Below are positions 34,093 through 42,390 of a DNA stretch of 64,000 nt, piece by piece. Positions within the stretch are counted from its first letter, which is position 1, and the number at the start of each line of letters is the position of its first letter. The DNA comes from Nostoc sp. 'Peltigera membranacea cyanobiont' N6 (GTDB taxonomy: Bacteria > Cyanobacteriota > Cyanobacteriia > Cyanobacteriales > Nostocaceae): NCBI RefSeq assembly GCF_002949735.1, contig NZ_CP026681.1:558001-622000 (forward strand), read 5' to 3'. The position numbers and the translations under genes were made by a program. The notes below the pieces were generated by a model. The model was not told where the DNA came from. It searched no databases and was given only the letters and a program-made list of their open reading frames with translations.

Positions 34093-34170
34093 GTAGGGTG
34101 TGTTATGCCGTAGGCTTAACGCACCACCCTTTATGTTTTGGTGCGTTACGGAAGCCGTAACACACCCTAC
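34093..34170. repeat. Foldback (MITE-like) element
   Basis: GTAGGGTGTGTTA (34093-34105) pairs with TAACACACCCTAC (34158-34170). The inner TAACGCACCA (34117-34126) pairs with TGGTGCGTTA (34139-34148). The full 78-base unit thus folds into a long stem with one interruption. It stands alone in an 840-base gap (33602-34441). A half-size relative lies at 7437-7460. Elements with these words are widespread in filamentous cyanobacteria. Confidence 0.75.
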
Positions 34171-34441
34171 ACATACTTAGATTTTTTCAGAAATCAAATA
34201 CTAGTCCTATATATCCTTCTTTTCTGTTAAGAGTTCCCTACCTACGCAGATAATTTCAGTAATCAAATCGGATTACTATATATATAAGTTAAATGTATAA
34301 TAGCTTACCAAATCGAGATCAAAAAAAATAGACAATGCCAAAACTCCAAATGAGTCAGGTCGGCATTGCCATTTTTAAATATATGAATCTGAATTATCGG
34401 CAAGAGTGAGAGCTTTTAGCTAAGTCAACCACAAAACTCGA

Positions 34442-36064
34442 TTATTCCCATTCAATGGTTCCAGGCGGCTTAGATGTGATGTCATAAACCACCCGATTCA
34501 CCCCTTTTACCTCATTCACAATTCGAGTGGAAATCACTTCCAGGACATCGTAAGGGACTCTCGCCCAATCAGCAGTCATGCCATCTTCACTAGTAACAAT
34601 TCGCAAGACAATGGGGTAAGCGTAAGTACGTTGATCGCCCATAACTCCAACACTACGAATTGGTAACAATACAGCAAATGCTTGCCAGAAATCATGATAC
34701 ATGCCGCGTTGGTTAATTTCTTGCCGCACAATCAAATCAGCATCGCGCAAAATATTTAACCGCTCAGATGTAACTTCCCCCAGAATACGAATTGCCAAAC
34801 CTGGCCCAGGAAAAGGTTGTCGTTGGACAATTTCTTCTGGTAAACCAATGGAACGCCCAACTTTGCGGACTTCATCTTTAAATAGTTTCCGCAGTGGTTC
34901 TACCAATTTAAATCTTAAGTCTTTGGGCAAACCGCCAACATTGTGATGACTCTTAATTTTCACCGCTACCCGCTCACCAGTTTGGGGATCAACATTGGTG
35001 TCAGCAGATTCGATGACATCTGGATAAAGAGTCCCTTGAGCCAGATAGTCAAAGTGACCGAGGCGCTTGGATGTTTCCTCAAATACATTGATAAACTCGT
35101 GTCCGATGCGGCGGCGTTTTTCTTCAGGATCTGTAACACCATCAACTTTAGCTAAAAAGCGATCGCGGGCATTCACATACTCTACAGGAATGTGAAATTG
35201 CTCTTGGAACAGCTTTACCAATCGCTCTGGCTCATACTTTCGCATAAAGCCTTGATCGATAAATACGCAAGTTAGTTGCTCGCCAATGGCTTTATACAGC
35301 AAGAACGCCAAGGTAGAAGAATCCACTCCTCCAGATAGCGCCAACAGCACCCGCTTCTCGCCAACTCTCCTGCGAATTTCTCGAATTGCCTCTTCGACAA
35401 AAGCCGCAGTTGTCCAAGTTGGTTCGCAATCGCAGATATGGTAGACAAAATTACGGATTAATGCTATCCCCCCAAGAGAATGCACTACCTCTGGATGGAA
35501 TTGAACCCCGTAAAGTTTCTTTTCGTGATCGGCGATCGCAGCACAGGGGGTATTTTCTGTATGTGCCAGTAATTCAAAACCTGATGGCATTTGGGTAACA
35601 GAGTCTCCGTGACTCATCCACATGGTAGTGCCATCTTCAACATTAGTGAGCAAATCTGTGGGATCGTCAATATATAATGATGCTTTGCCGTACTCACCTC
35701 GGTCAGCCTTTGCGACTTCTCCACCGAGTTGGTTTACCATTAACTGCATCCCATAGCAAACACCCAAAATGGGTATTCCCAAATTCCAGATTTCTGGGTC
35801 ACAATGGGGAGCGTTATCACCATAAACCGAACTCGGCCCACCAGAGAGGATGACTCCCTTGGGATTGAGTTGGCGCAATTGTTCAGAAGTAGTGCGATAG
35901 GATAAAACTTCAGAGTATACTTGAGTTTCGCGGATGCGACGGGCAATCAATTCAGAATATTGAGAGCCGAAGTCCAGAATTACAATCAATTGGCGATCGA
36001 GCCGCCCAACATTTTCTAATGTTTGGGGCGCTTGTTCTGTCGGTAGAGTCACCACTGTATTCAT
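34442..36064 (-). CDS. guaA: GMP synthase (glutamine-hydrolysing)
   Basis: This 540-aa protein has an N-terminal glutamine amidotransferase domain (about 28-215) with FGSQYSELIARRIRE, catalytic Cys in GVCYGMQL and HPEVVHS. The ATP-pyrophosphatase domain has the P-loop LALSGGVDSSTLAFLL. The C-terminal dimer domain ends KPPGTIEWE. It converts XMP to GMP with ATP and glutamine. The length and ends fit the family exactly. It lies downstream of cbiD on the same strand with a 224-base gap holding a perfect hairpin. Confidence 0.98.
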   Translation of the reverse strand: MNTVVTLPTEQAPQTLENVGRLDRQLIVILDFGSQYSELIARRIRETQVYSEVLSYRTTSEQLRQLNPKGVILSGGPSSVYGDNAPHCDPEIWNLGIPILGVCYGMQLMVNQLGGEVAKADRGEYGKASLYIDDPTDLLTNVEDGTTMWMSHGDSVTQMPSGFELLAHTENTPCAAIADHEKKLYGVQFHPEVVHSLGGIALIRNFVYHICDCEPTWTTAAFVEEAIREIRRRVGEKRVLLALSGGVDSSTLAFLLYKAIGEQLTCVFIDQGFMRKYEPERLVKLFQEQFHIPVEYVNARDRFLAKVDGVTDPEEKRRRIGHEFINVFEETSKRLGHFDYLAQGTLYPDVIESADTNVDPQTGERVAVKIKSHHNVGGLPKDLRFKLVEPLRKLFKDEVRKVGRSIGLPEEIVQRQPFPGPGLAIRILGEVTSERLNILRDADLIVRQEINQRGMYHDFWQAFAVLLPIRSVGVMGDQRTYAYPIVLRIVTSEDGMTADWARVPYDVLEVISTRIVNEVKGVNRVVYDITSKPPGTIEWE

Positions 36065-36157
36065 GACGGGAGTGTTATGTCTGTTAAGGGTAGATGCTTT
36101 GCGGTCTATAGTGATGCTATTATTCAGCCTGGTTAGGCTGATAATGGTAGAGAAGCC

Positions 36158-36191
36158 CTAGACAAACGCGAGGTTATGTGCGTTTGTCTAG
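36158..36191. terminator. Perfect 12-bp hairpin between cbiD and guaA
   Basis: CTAGACAAACGC (36158-36169) pairs perfectly with GCGTTTGTCTAG (36180-36191) around a 10-base loop. No T-tract follows on the minus strand. It may stop or slow cbiD transcripts before guaA, or be a structured guaA leader. I see no known riboswitch pattern. Confidence 0.45.
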
Positions 36192-36288
36192 TCCCGAAGT
36201 CGGAGACGGTATTAGAACGATAAACTTACCCTAGAGTGGTTACTTAAAAGATTATTTATTTGAATTGTTTACGATTATTCATAATAAA

Positions 36289-37404
36289 TTAACATAATTT
36301 TCCCACCAACAGACCAGCAGTTTTACTCTTCACGATAATTTTGCGATCGCGAGCGAACATAACCGAGCCACAGACTGTACCTGCTGTGCCACTTTCGCTA
36401 TGGCTTTGGATATATTCTTGAGAACGAATATCGATGGTTTCGGCGATCGCACTGTAAACTTGGTTTACCCATTCACTACCAGTTGCAGCATCTAGCGATT
36501 TTAGGTATGTTAATGCTGCTTCGGCGGTAGCACTGTTAAACACAACTTGGATATCTGGTGATTTTAAACCTGCGATCGCACAGTGCGCTGCTAAAATTTC
36601 TCGCCGTCCATCAGCCAAGTAGTGATGAGTGTGAAAAATTCCCCCCGCTAGTTTCATCAGCTTACCGTGATAGCCAAATAATAAAATTTCTTTTACACCC
36701 AGCACATCAGCTTCTACTAACATTGGGCCGATCCAGTTAGCAGTTTTGACCAATTGTTCGGGATTAATCCCTAGTTTACGCGCTAAATCTAGGCCATTCT
36801 CGCCGATACAGAATACTAAAGTCTCAAAACGACTGGCTTTATTTTGTAATTCCGCCCGAAAAACTGCAAGCTGATCTGGCGTACTTAAAGGTTGAGAAAT
36901 ACCTGTTGTGCCTAAAAGCGAAAGTCCTTCAACCACACCAAAAGCAGAATTTGAAGTCCGAACAGCTAGCGATCGCCCTTCGGGTAGAATAATTGTCACC
37001 GTAATTTTTTCTCCCGGTGCTAGCATCCGTTGCAAGTTTTCTTTTAAAAGCCTTTGAGCATAAGCGTAAATAGCCGGCTTGTCATCAGCATTCATCTGTT
37101 TGCCAATTCCTTCCCCGCCTTTAATAATTACCGTCTCCTCATCTTCCCCTCCCCACTCCACGAATGCCCAAATCGGTGTATCTTTAGTCAAATCGAGATT
37201 ATCACCAGGATCGCTGCGGGTAATTGCTAAAGCTGTATTCTCAGATAATCCTGCTACCTGTTCAATGGGGATTTCGGCGATTTGAGCGGGTTCAATCAAA
37301 TCTACAGAGGCAAAAGTTAGGGGTTTGCGATCGTGTAACCAATGTAAAGCTGCAACAGCAGCAGCGCACGCAAAGACGGGAAGTGTGTATCCAGAACGGG
37401 ACAT
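36289..37404 (-). CDS. cbiD: Cobalt-precorrin-5B C1-methyltransferase
   Basis: This 371-aa protein is CbiD by SRSGYTLPVFACAAAVAAL at the start, ITRSDPGDNLDLT with the conserved DPGD, and the GxxTGISQPLS region near 170 (LLGTTGISQP). It methylates C1 of cobalt-precorrin-5B with AdoMet in the early-cobalt route to cobalamin. Cyanobacteria often make pseudocobalamin by this route. Other cobalamin genes are not in the window. It precedes guaA on the same strand. Confidence 0.95.
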   Translation of the reverse strand: MSRSGYTLPVFACAAAVAALHWLHDRKPLTFASVDLIEPAQIAEIPIEQVAGLSENTALAITRSDPGDNLDLTKDTPIWAFVEWGGEDEETVIIKGGEGIGKQMNADDKPAIYAYAQRLLKENLQRMLAPGEKITVTIILPEGRSLAVRTSNSAFGVVEGLSLLGTTGISQPLSTPDQLAVFRAELQNKASRFETLVFCIGENGLDLARKLGINPEQLVKTANWIGPMLVEADVLGVKEILLFGYHGKLMKLAGGIFHTHHYLADGRREILAAHCAIAGLKSPDIQVVFNSATAEAALTYLKSLDAATGSEWVNQVYSAIAETIDIRSQEYIQSHSESGTAGTVCGSVMFARDRKIIVKSKTAGLLVGKLC

Positions 37405-37419
37405 TTTATATCACTGAAC

Positions 37420-37821
37420 CTAGCATTTTTTCCCCAATTGTGGTTTGATATTAGCCTTGGTAATAACGTCAATACAATCATTGTCTGTAACAATAAAGTA
37501 ATGAACCACATCCCTAGTTTCCAACATTCCGCAAGATTCATCTACTAACTCCTCCACAATATCTGAATTGGACACCACATATACTATTTCCTCCATTGGT
37601 AGAGGCAAGTGCTGGAGTTGCTTGAGCCTGCGCCCTTCGTCTATAACCCGATACATTTCTGTATATGTGAATTTCACTGTGATAGTTTGATTTGGATCGT
37701 AAAAAATGAGGTCTATTTCCAGACCATCGTCACTATCTTTAAGCAATTGCACATCACGACGTTTTTTTGGGAAAGCTCCTATCTGCCAAGGTTTGTAAGA
37801 CTGATGTTGAGTTCTATCCAC
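37420..37821 (-). CDS. Hypothetical protein
   Basis: This 133-aa protein is soluble and acidic, with a beta-rich first half (DGLEIDLIFYDPNQTITVKF) and a C-terminal part ending VIDVITKANIKPQLGKKC-like. I do not recognise a family. It ends 16 bases before the cbiD start and could be co-transcribed with it, but a functional link is not suggested. The region just upstream (37822-38052) contains a dispersed repeat word and no gene I would defend. Confidence 0.5.
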   Translation of the reverse strand: MDRTQHQSYKPWQIGAFPKKRRDVQLLKDSDDGLEIDLIFYDPNQTITVKFTYTEMYRVIDEGRRLKQLQHLPLPMEEIVYVVSNSDIVEELVDESCGMLETRDVVHYFIVTDNDCIDVITKANIKPQLGKKC

Positions 37822-38052
37822 TTTGCTGAAACCTCACATAAACCCACCCTGTTGGCTTGAAAATTATGATGTCTAAATAATTCTTCAAAATTATTCGCGC
37901 AGCGTCTCGTAGAGAAGACAGTTTCAGATAGCAATTTAGACCGATCTATAGCTTGCTTCAGGGGAATACCTAAATCAGCAGCAGTGAGCCTTGAATAGAC
38001 AACCAACGGACTGCAACTGTTCGCTGTATTTGATTGGTTATGCAGTCGCTTA

Positions 38053-38511
38053 CTAAAAACTAGGATAGTTCCGATCGCCTTTCAACATCGATTCTAGCTG
38101 CTCAACTGCTGCAAGAATCGCCTCTATATCTCCATCTGAAGCCAACTCCTTAATCTCTTTGAGACGTTCCAACACTCCTGCTTTCCCATCTGGCAGCAAT
38201 GAATTAAACTGATACCAATTGTAGAGGTGATAGAGCAGGTGATATGTAACACCGATATCTAGTTGATGACTAGGTTCACGTAGAAATAACTCTAAATCAA
38301 CTAACCAGTCTATTGCGGCTTCAATTCCATCAATGTAAGTGTGAAAAACAGCAGTTTTCAGCATCTCCTCTGGTGCATTGGGATAAGCTTGGCGGAATGC
38401 CTGTTTTGCCTCGCTGCTCAGGTTGCTACGTTGTAATAAGGTTCGTACAATTTCCCAACGTTGTTCTCGACTGAATTGTTTTGGCGTGTTCGCATCCTGT
38501 GACTGTTGCAT
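38053..38511 (-). CDS. Conserved hypothetical protein, all-helical
   Basis: This 152-aa protein is predicted helical throughout: SREQRWEIVRTLLQRSNLSS, TYHLLYHLYNWYQFN, then GDIEAILAAVEQLESMLKGD. No catalytic motif or membrane span is visible. I do not recognise a named family. The start at 38511 begins MQQSQDANTP. It has native base composition and sits among small conserved cyanobacterial genes. Confidence 0.55.
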   Translation of the reverse strand: MQQSQDANTPKQFSREQRWEIVRTLLQRSNLSSEAKQAFRQAYPNAPEEMLKTAVFHTYIDGIEAAIDWLVDLELFLREPSHQLDIGVTYHLLYHLYNWYQFNSLLPDGKAGVLERLKEIKELASDGDIEAILAAVEQLESMLKGDRNYPSF

Positions 38512-38606
38512 CTAAGCCCATCCAAATAAAGCTCACAGTATAACCAGTCTCTCTTAAATGCGATCGCCATACTGCTCTATGTTACGAATTACAAATTAGT
38601 AATTAG

Positions 38607-38903
38607 TTAAACACCTACTTCTGATACTAGAGCTTCCATCGCTTCCCAAGAAATTCCTTGCTGAATATAACGGGGTGCTTCAGCATTATAAGGACTGGCT
38701 ACTCGGTCAATATTGAGGATCTTTGCCCCATCTGGTAGAACTGGTACATCTGCATCAAATGCCGTTGGGCGCATCAAAGAACTGGAAAAGCCTTTGAAAA
38801 TAGCAATTGTATCTTGCTCATCGGCAATTTCCACCGTTACAATTAGGACTTCTTGGGGGCGTTTAGCGGTGTATTGTTCCAGTCGCTTACCAATAGAATT
38901 CAT
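38607..38903 (-). CDS. Conserved small cyanobacterial protein (DUF7734-like)
   Basis: This 98-aa protein has RLEQYTAKRPQEVLIVTVEI, then FKGFSSSLMRPTAFDADVPV, then APRYIQQGISWEAMEAL. I recall this pattern from a family in cyanobacteria and plastid-bearing organisms, which I believe is DUF7734. The function is unknown. It lies 36 bases downstream of the DUF3177 gene on the same strand, so the two are probably one transcript. Confidence 0.65.
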   Translation of the reverse strand: MNSIGKRLEQYTAKRPQEVLIVTVEIADEQDTIAIFKGFSSSLMRPTAFDADVPVLPDGAKILNIDRVASPYNAEAPRYIQQGISWEAMEALVSEVGV

Positions 38904-38939
38904 TTTTTTAAAAGTATGGGTATGGTTGCGTAGCGACAG

Positions 38940-39536
38940 TTATTGTGGTGAGGCTGAACGTCCCTGTTTGCCCAGTTTAATCAGAACAAAATAGCTTAAG
39001 TAAACCACATAAATTACTAAACTAGTTATGCCAAGAAAACCTAAAAACTCCGCTTTGCTATTAGCATGAAAATATTCTTTGAATAACAACGGAACCTCGA
39101 ACCAGACGCGACAATAGGCAGTCTTAATCATATTGCCAGAAAAAGCACAACCCAAAAATGGGATAAAGGCTAGTGTACCCAAAGAACAATAAACAGTTGT
39201 AGCCCAGCGCCAAGAGGTAAAAATAAATTTCAAAGCGCCACTGGTTTGATACTCAATTTCATCGTTGATATCCACCCAGAACCACAGCGAAACTACGATC
39301 AAAATTTGAGCCATCAATCCAGAGATAAAGCTAACTGGATATTGGGCAATCATTAAGTAAATCGTGATTGCCACCAGGCTTGATACTCTCCAATATATAC
39401 TCAATAAGCGTTGTATACCTTCTACTTTTTGCACAAATGCCCAAATCAGAAGAATTAGCGGAATAATTACCAGGAATAATACTGCCAGTCGGTAATCAAT
39501 CCAGACGAAAGGGCGAAACCAAATATCATAGTCCAT
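38940..39536 (-). CDS. DUF3177 family membrane protein
   Basis: This 198-aa protein has five or six membrane helices, the first at LAVLFLVIIPLILLIWAFV. The N-terminal MDYDIWFRPFVWIDYRLA and the central VDINDEIEYQ loop are characteristic of DUF3177, a cyanobacterial family of unknown function. The ATG at 39536 is preferred to a TTG 12 bases upstream; GAGAAA precedes it. It is the first gene of a probable two-gene unit with the 98-aa gene. Confidence 0.78.
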   Translation of the reverse strand: MDYDIWFRPFVWIDYRLAVLFLVIIPLILLIWAFVQKVEGIQRLLSIYWRVSSLVAITIYLMIAQYPVSFISGLMAQILIVVSLWFWVDINDEIEYQTSGALKFIFTSWRWATTVYCSLGTLAFIPFLGCAFSGNMIKTAYCRVWFEVPLLFKEYFHANSKAEFLGFLGITSLVIYVVYLSYFVLIKLGKQGRSASPQ

Positions 39537-39753
39537 AGTTTTTCTCAAACGATAAATAAAACATTTCTAACTAAGAGCAAGTATCCATAACTGACAAAAC
39601 TGTAAGCTATTAGCTAGCTAGTAGTCTATCTATATTACAAACAGTTTAATCAAAGCACAAAATCTCGCCTCAAGACTGCGCTCTAATCTCTTGGTGGAAG
39701 CAAGTGGCTACTCAATTTATACCATTTCACACAATTTATGCTATAAACACGTT

Positions 39754-39783
39754 TGTAGGGGCATACAGATGTACGCCCCTACA
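39754..39783. repeat. Dispersed hairpin repeat
   Basis: TGTAGGGGC (39754-39762) and GCCCCTACA (39775-39783) pair perfectly, with further partial pairing of the inner TACA/TGTA. It lies in the 360-base gap upstream of the DUF3177 gene (39537-39896), which holds no gene. A partial copy of the word (GGTAGGGGCATAGATGT) occurs at about 53206. Confidence 0.65.
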
Positions 39784-39896
39784 GCCAATTCATGTGTTGC
39801 AAAGATTTTTGGAAAAGCTATTAAATGGTAAATTGTTTAATTTATTTTCCTAAATCTCTGGTGACAAACGAATAGAAAATTCACTTATTTAAATTT

Positions 39897-40142
39897 CTAG
39901 TCGTCATAAACTCGGCATTCAATTGCATCTGGGTTGTCATCACAATACTGTTCTAGAGAATTTTTTGGCTTGCTTTGGCGCTTGTGGGAAGCTTCAGCTT
40001 GCAATTCTTCTACTGCATCCCAAGCAGCAGCACACTCTGGTGAACTGCTACCATTAACGTCACAGACAGTACGCGCTTGTTCTACTTCTTCTTGGATTTG
40101 GTCTTGGATGCCGCTCTTTGCTGTTTCTTGGATGTTAGTCAT
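39897..40142 (-). CDS. cp12: CP12, Calvin-cycle regulatory protein
   Basis: This 81-aa protein has two Cys pairs (CDVNGSSSPEC near residue 27 and CDDNPDAIEC near 68) and the AWDAVEELQAEASH core, the diagnostic CP12 features. CP12 is intrinsically disordered and, when oxidised, bridges GAPDH and phosphoribulokinase into an inactive complex in the dark. Both disulphide pairs are present, so both enzyme-binding ends should work. It is a single-gene unit. It confirms a photosynthetic host. Confidence 0.96.
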   Translation of the reverse strand: MTNIQETAKSGIQDQIQEEVEQARTVCDVNGSSSPECAAAWDAVEELQAEASHKRQSKPKNSLEQYCDDNPDAIECRVYDD

Positions 40143-40512
40143 TGCTTTAGTCTCGTCGTGTGTTGTTAATACTAGTATAGAAAAAGTTCAGGAATGGCAG
40201 ATTTTAGCTTGATTACTAACTATTCTAACCATTCAGTTCATAAGTTAGTACTGTAGCCTATTGATTTATAACCAATACAGTAAACTGCCGCATCTATAAT
40301 GCATTCATCTTTATTTTTTAAGATTTTGTGGAATTAGTACCATAGATAAACAATCATACAATATATTTAGATGCATCTATTAGGGAATGACAACCCCAGC
40401 TTCTTGGGATGGAGGAGACAAAAGGCTGGCACTAATTCTTGTAGGATGCAATTTTTCCGAAAATAAAAGACCAAAACCTACTAGCCCAAAAAGAGAAAGA
40501 AGCTCAAAACTC

Positions 40513-41748
40513 ATGGCAGACCAAATGCAGTGGGCAAACGCCCTATCAACCCGTCATTCTTTAGAAGCCGCCGTTACAGATGTGGTGGAACGAGCTGTCT
40601 CATCGTTAACAGCACCTGCGGATCTAGGACTGGTATTCATTTCGTCTGCTTTTGCGAGTGAGTATTCCCGATTGTTACCCTTGTTAGCTGAGAAACTTTC
40701 TGTACCAGTGCTAATTGGCTGTAGCGGTGGCGGGGTGATTGGGACGACAGTTGCCGGAGAAACCCAAGAGTTGGAAGCCGAACCAGCTATTAGCTTGACT
40801 TTAGCACATCTTCCAGGGGTGAAGATTCAAGTTTTTCATGTTGTTGCTGAAGAATTACCTGATTTAGATAGTTCTCCAGATGCTTGGGTTGATTTGATTG
40901 GGGTGCCAGCATCACCGACACCTCAGTTCATATTGCTGTCTAGTTCTTTCGCCTCTGGAATCAACGATTTGTTGCAGGGGTTAGATTTTGCATATCCAGG
41001 ATCGGTGATTGTGGGAGGACAGGCGAGTGGTGGAGGTATGGGTGGGCGTGTTGCCTTATTTTGTAATGAGACTGATGGCGAGGAATCCCAAAGCCTGCAT
41101 CGTGAGGGAACTATCGGTATAGCTTTGACTGGCAATATTGTTTTGGAAACGATTGTCGCTCAAGGATGCCGACCAATTGGCAAACCATTGCAAGTTACAA
41201 AGGCCGATCGCAATATCATCTTAGAGTTAGATGAGCAAGTGCCTCTAGTGGTATTGCGAGATTTGATTGCTAGTTTGAGCGAACACGAACGAACTTTAGC
41301 ACAGCACTCTCTGTTTGTTGGTGTGGCGATGGATGAGTTTAAGCTAGCTTTGCAACAGGGAGACTTTTTAATTCGTGGTATTCTTGGGGTCGATCCAGCA
41401 GCTGGGGCGATCGCAATTGGCGATCGCGTTCGTCCTGGTCAAAGGCTGCAATTCCACCTGCGCGATGCCGAAGCCTCTGCTGAAGACCTAGAATTACTCC
41501 TCCAAAGTTATCAAACTCAACGAGAATCTGAACCCTCTGCTGTTGCTGCTTTAATGTTTGCCTGTCTGGGGCGTGGCGAAGGGCTATATGGTAAACCGAA
41601 TTTCGATTCTGAACTATTTCGCCGTTACCTCAGCGATATTCCTGTAGGCGGCTTTTTCTGTGGCGGTGAAATCGGCCCTGTTGGTGGCAGAACCTTCTTA
41701 CACGCCTACACTTCCGCATTTGGGATTTGTCGCCAAAATCAGTTATGA
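40513..41748 (+). CDS. FIST-domain sensor protein
   Basis: This 411-aa protein has FIST N and FIST_C parts: LGLVFISSAFASEYSRLLPL, LIGCSGGGVIGTTVAGETQE and, near the end, GGFFCGGEIGPVGGRTFLH. FIST domains are predicted small-ligand (amino-acid-like) sensor modules, often found with signalling proteins. Here no output domain is fused. I chose the ATG at 40513 where the conserved MADQMQWANALSTR start lies. The ATG at 40387 would add 42 low-conservation residues. It is cytoplasmic and its partners are unknown. Confidence 0.82.
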   Translation: MADQMQWANALSTRHSLEAAVTDVVERAVSSLTAPADLGLVFISSAFASEYSRLLPLLAEKLSVPVLIGCSGGGVIGTTVAGETQELEAEPAISLTLAHLPGVKIQVFHVVAEELPDLDSSPDAWVDLIGVPASPTPQFILLSSSFASGINDLLQGLDFAYPGSVIVGGQASGGGMGGRVALFCNETDGEESQSLHREGTIGIALTGNIVLETIVAQGCRPIGKPLQVTKADRNIILELDEQVPLVVLRDLIASLSEHERTLAQHSLFVGVAMDEFKLALQQGDFLIRGILGVDPAAGAIAIGDRVRPGQRLQFHLRDAEASAEDLELLLQSYQTQRESEPSAVAALMFACLGRGEGLYGKPNFDSELFRRYLSDIPVGGFFCGGEIGPVGGRTFLHAYTSAFGICRQNQL

Positions 41749-41756
41749 GTTATGGC

Positions 41757-41823
41757 AAGGGACTGGGGATTGGGGACTGGGGATTGGGGACTGGGGACTG
41801 GGGATTGGGGACTGGGGACTGGG
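41757..41823. repeat. Heptamer tandem repeats GGGACTG/GGGATTG
   Basis: About nine alternating GGGACTG and GGGATTG units follow the FIST gene directly. The array belongs to the same short-tandem-repeat class as those at 15907, 17004, 23719 and 44190. Confidence 0.88.
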
Positions 41824-42390
41824 TGAAAAGTCTTTTTGTGTCTAAATTTCATCATTTGTTGATGTACTAAGGAACATGGATTAAATAAAATACAAAGCTT
41901 CATCCTGTCTCTAGCTTCCCTCTCCTTTATAAGGAGAGGGATTGAGGGTGAGGTAAACCAGGGACATAAATTGTATGTTATTTAATTCTTATTCCTAACC
42001 ACCAAGGGTTGTGCTATGTGAATTAGACTCATGACTCCTCACACTCTAGCAATCTTATCTGATTTGTGAAATCCCCGACTTCTTTAAGAAGTTGGGGATT
42101 TCACTTTTTACGAATGATTTATATGCCTTTCTATATTTGCAGATATATATCAAGATAAACGCTCTGAAGACTTATCTATATAAACAAATATATTTCTTGT
42201 ATAGCATAGTTTAAATATTAATTTATACCTTGTATTCTCTAACAAAAAGCTCGATGATTGATTGAGGAAGGACATAGTTATAGGTTAGTTAATAACAATG
42301 TCAATATAACTCATTATTTTTTCTGATTCATCCCAAGAAAATATCTGATATTCCTCTGAAATTTATTCATGTCGGAGTTTAAATAATCCA
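41824..42390. promoter_or_regulatory. Region upstream of kdpA with two hairpins
   Basis: This 567-base region holds no gene. A perfect 10-bp hairpin (CCCTCTCCTT/AAGGAGAGGG) lies at 41918-41940 and a 19-bp hairpin at 42066-42104. The 3' part (42110-42390) is strongly AT-rich and should carry the kdp promoter. The AAATATATTTCTTGTAT near 42188 recurs, slightly changed, near 47521 downstream of kdpC. Confidence 0.5.
42066..42104. repeat. 19-bp hairpin repeat on the 5' side of kdp
   Basis: GTGAAATCCCCGACTTCTT pairs with AAGAAGTTGGGGATTTCAC with one G-T pair. TTTTTA and CGAATGATTTA follow. The core (CCCC(A/G)ACTTCTT) and CGAATGATT are shared with 19580-19614, and the layout with 47368-47398. Confidence 0.75.

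Noticed and set aside
37779..38006. Minus-strand 75-aa frame upstream of the 133-aa hypothetical gene
   Set aside because: It runs through a dispersed-repeat word (GCGCAGCGTCTCGTAGAG) and overlaps the next gene. The N-terminal 30 residues could be a remnant of a lost gene but nothing is recognisable.
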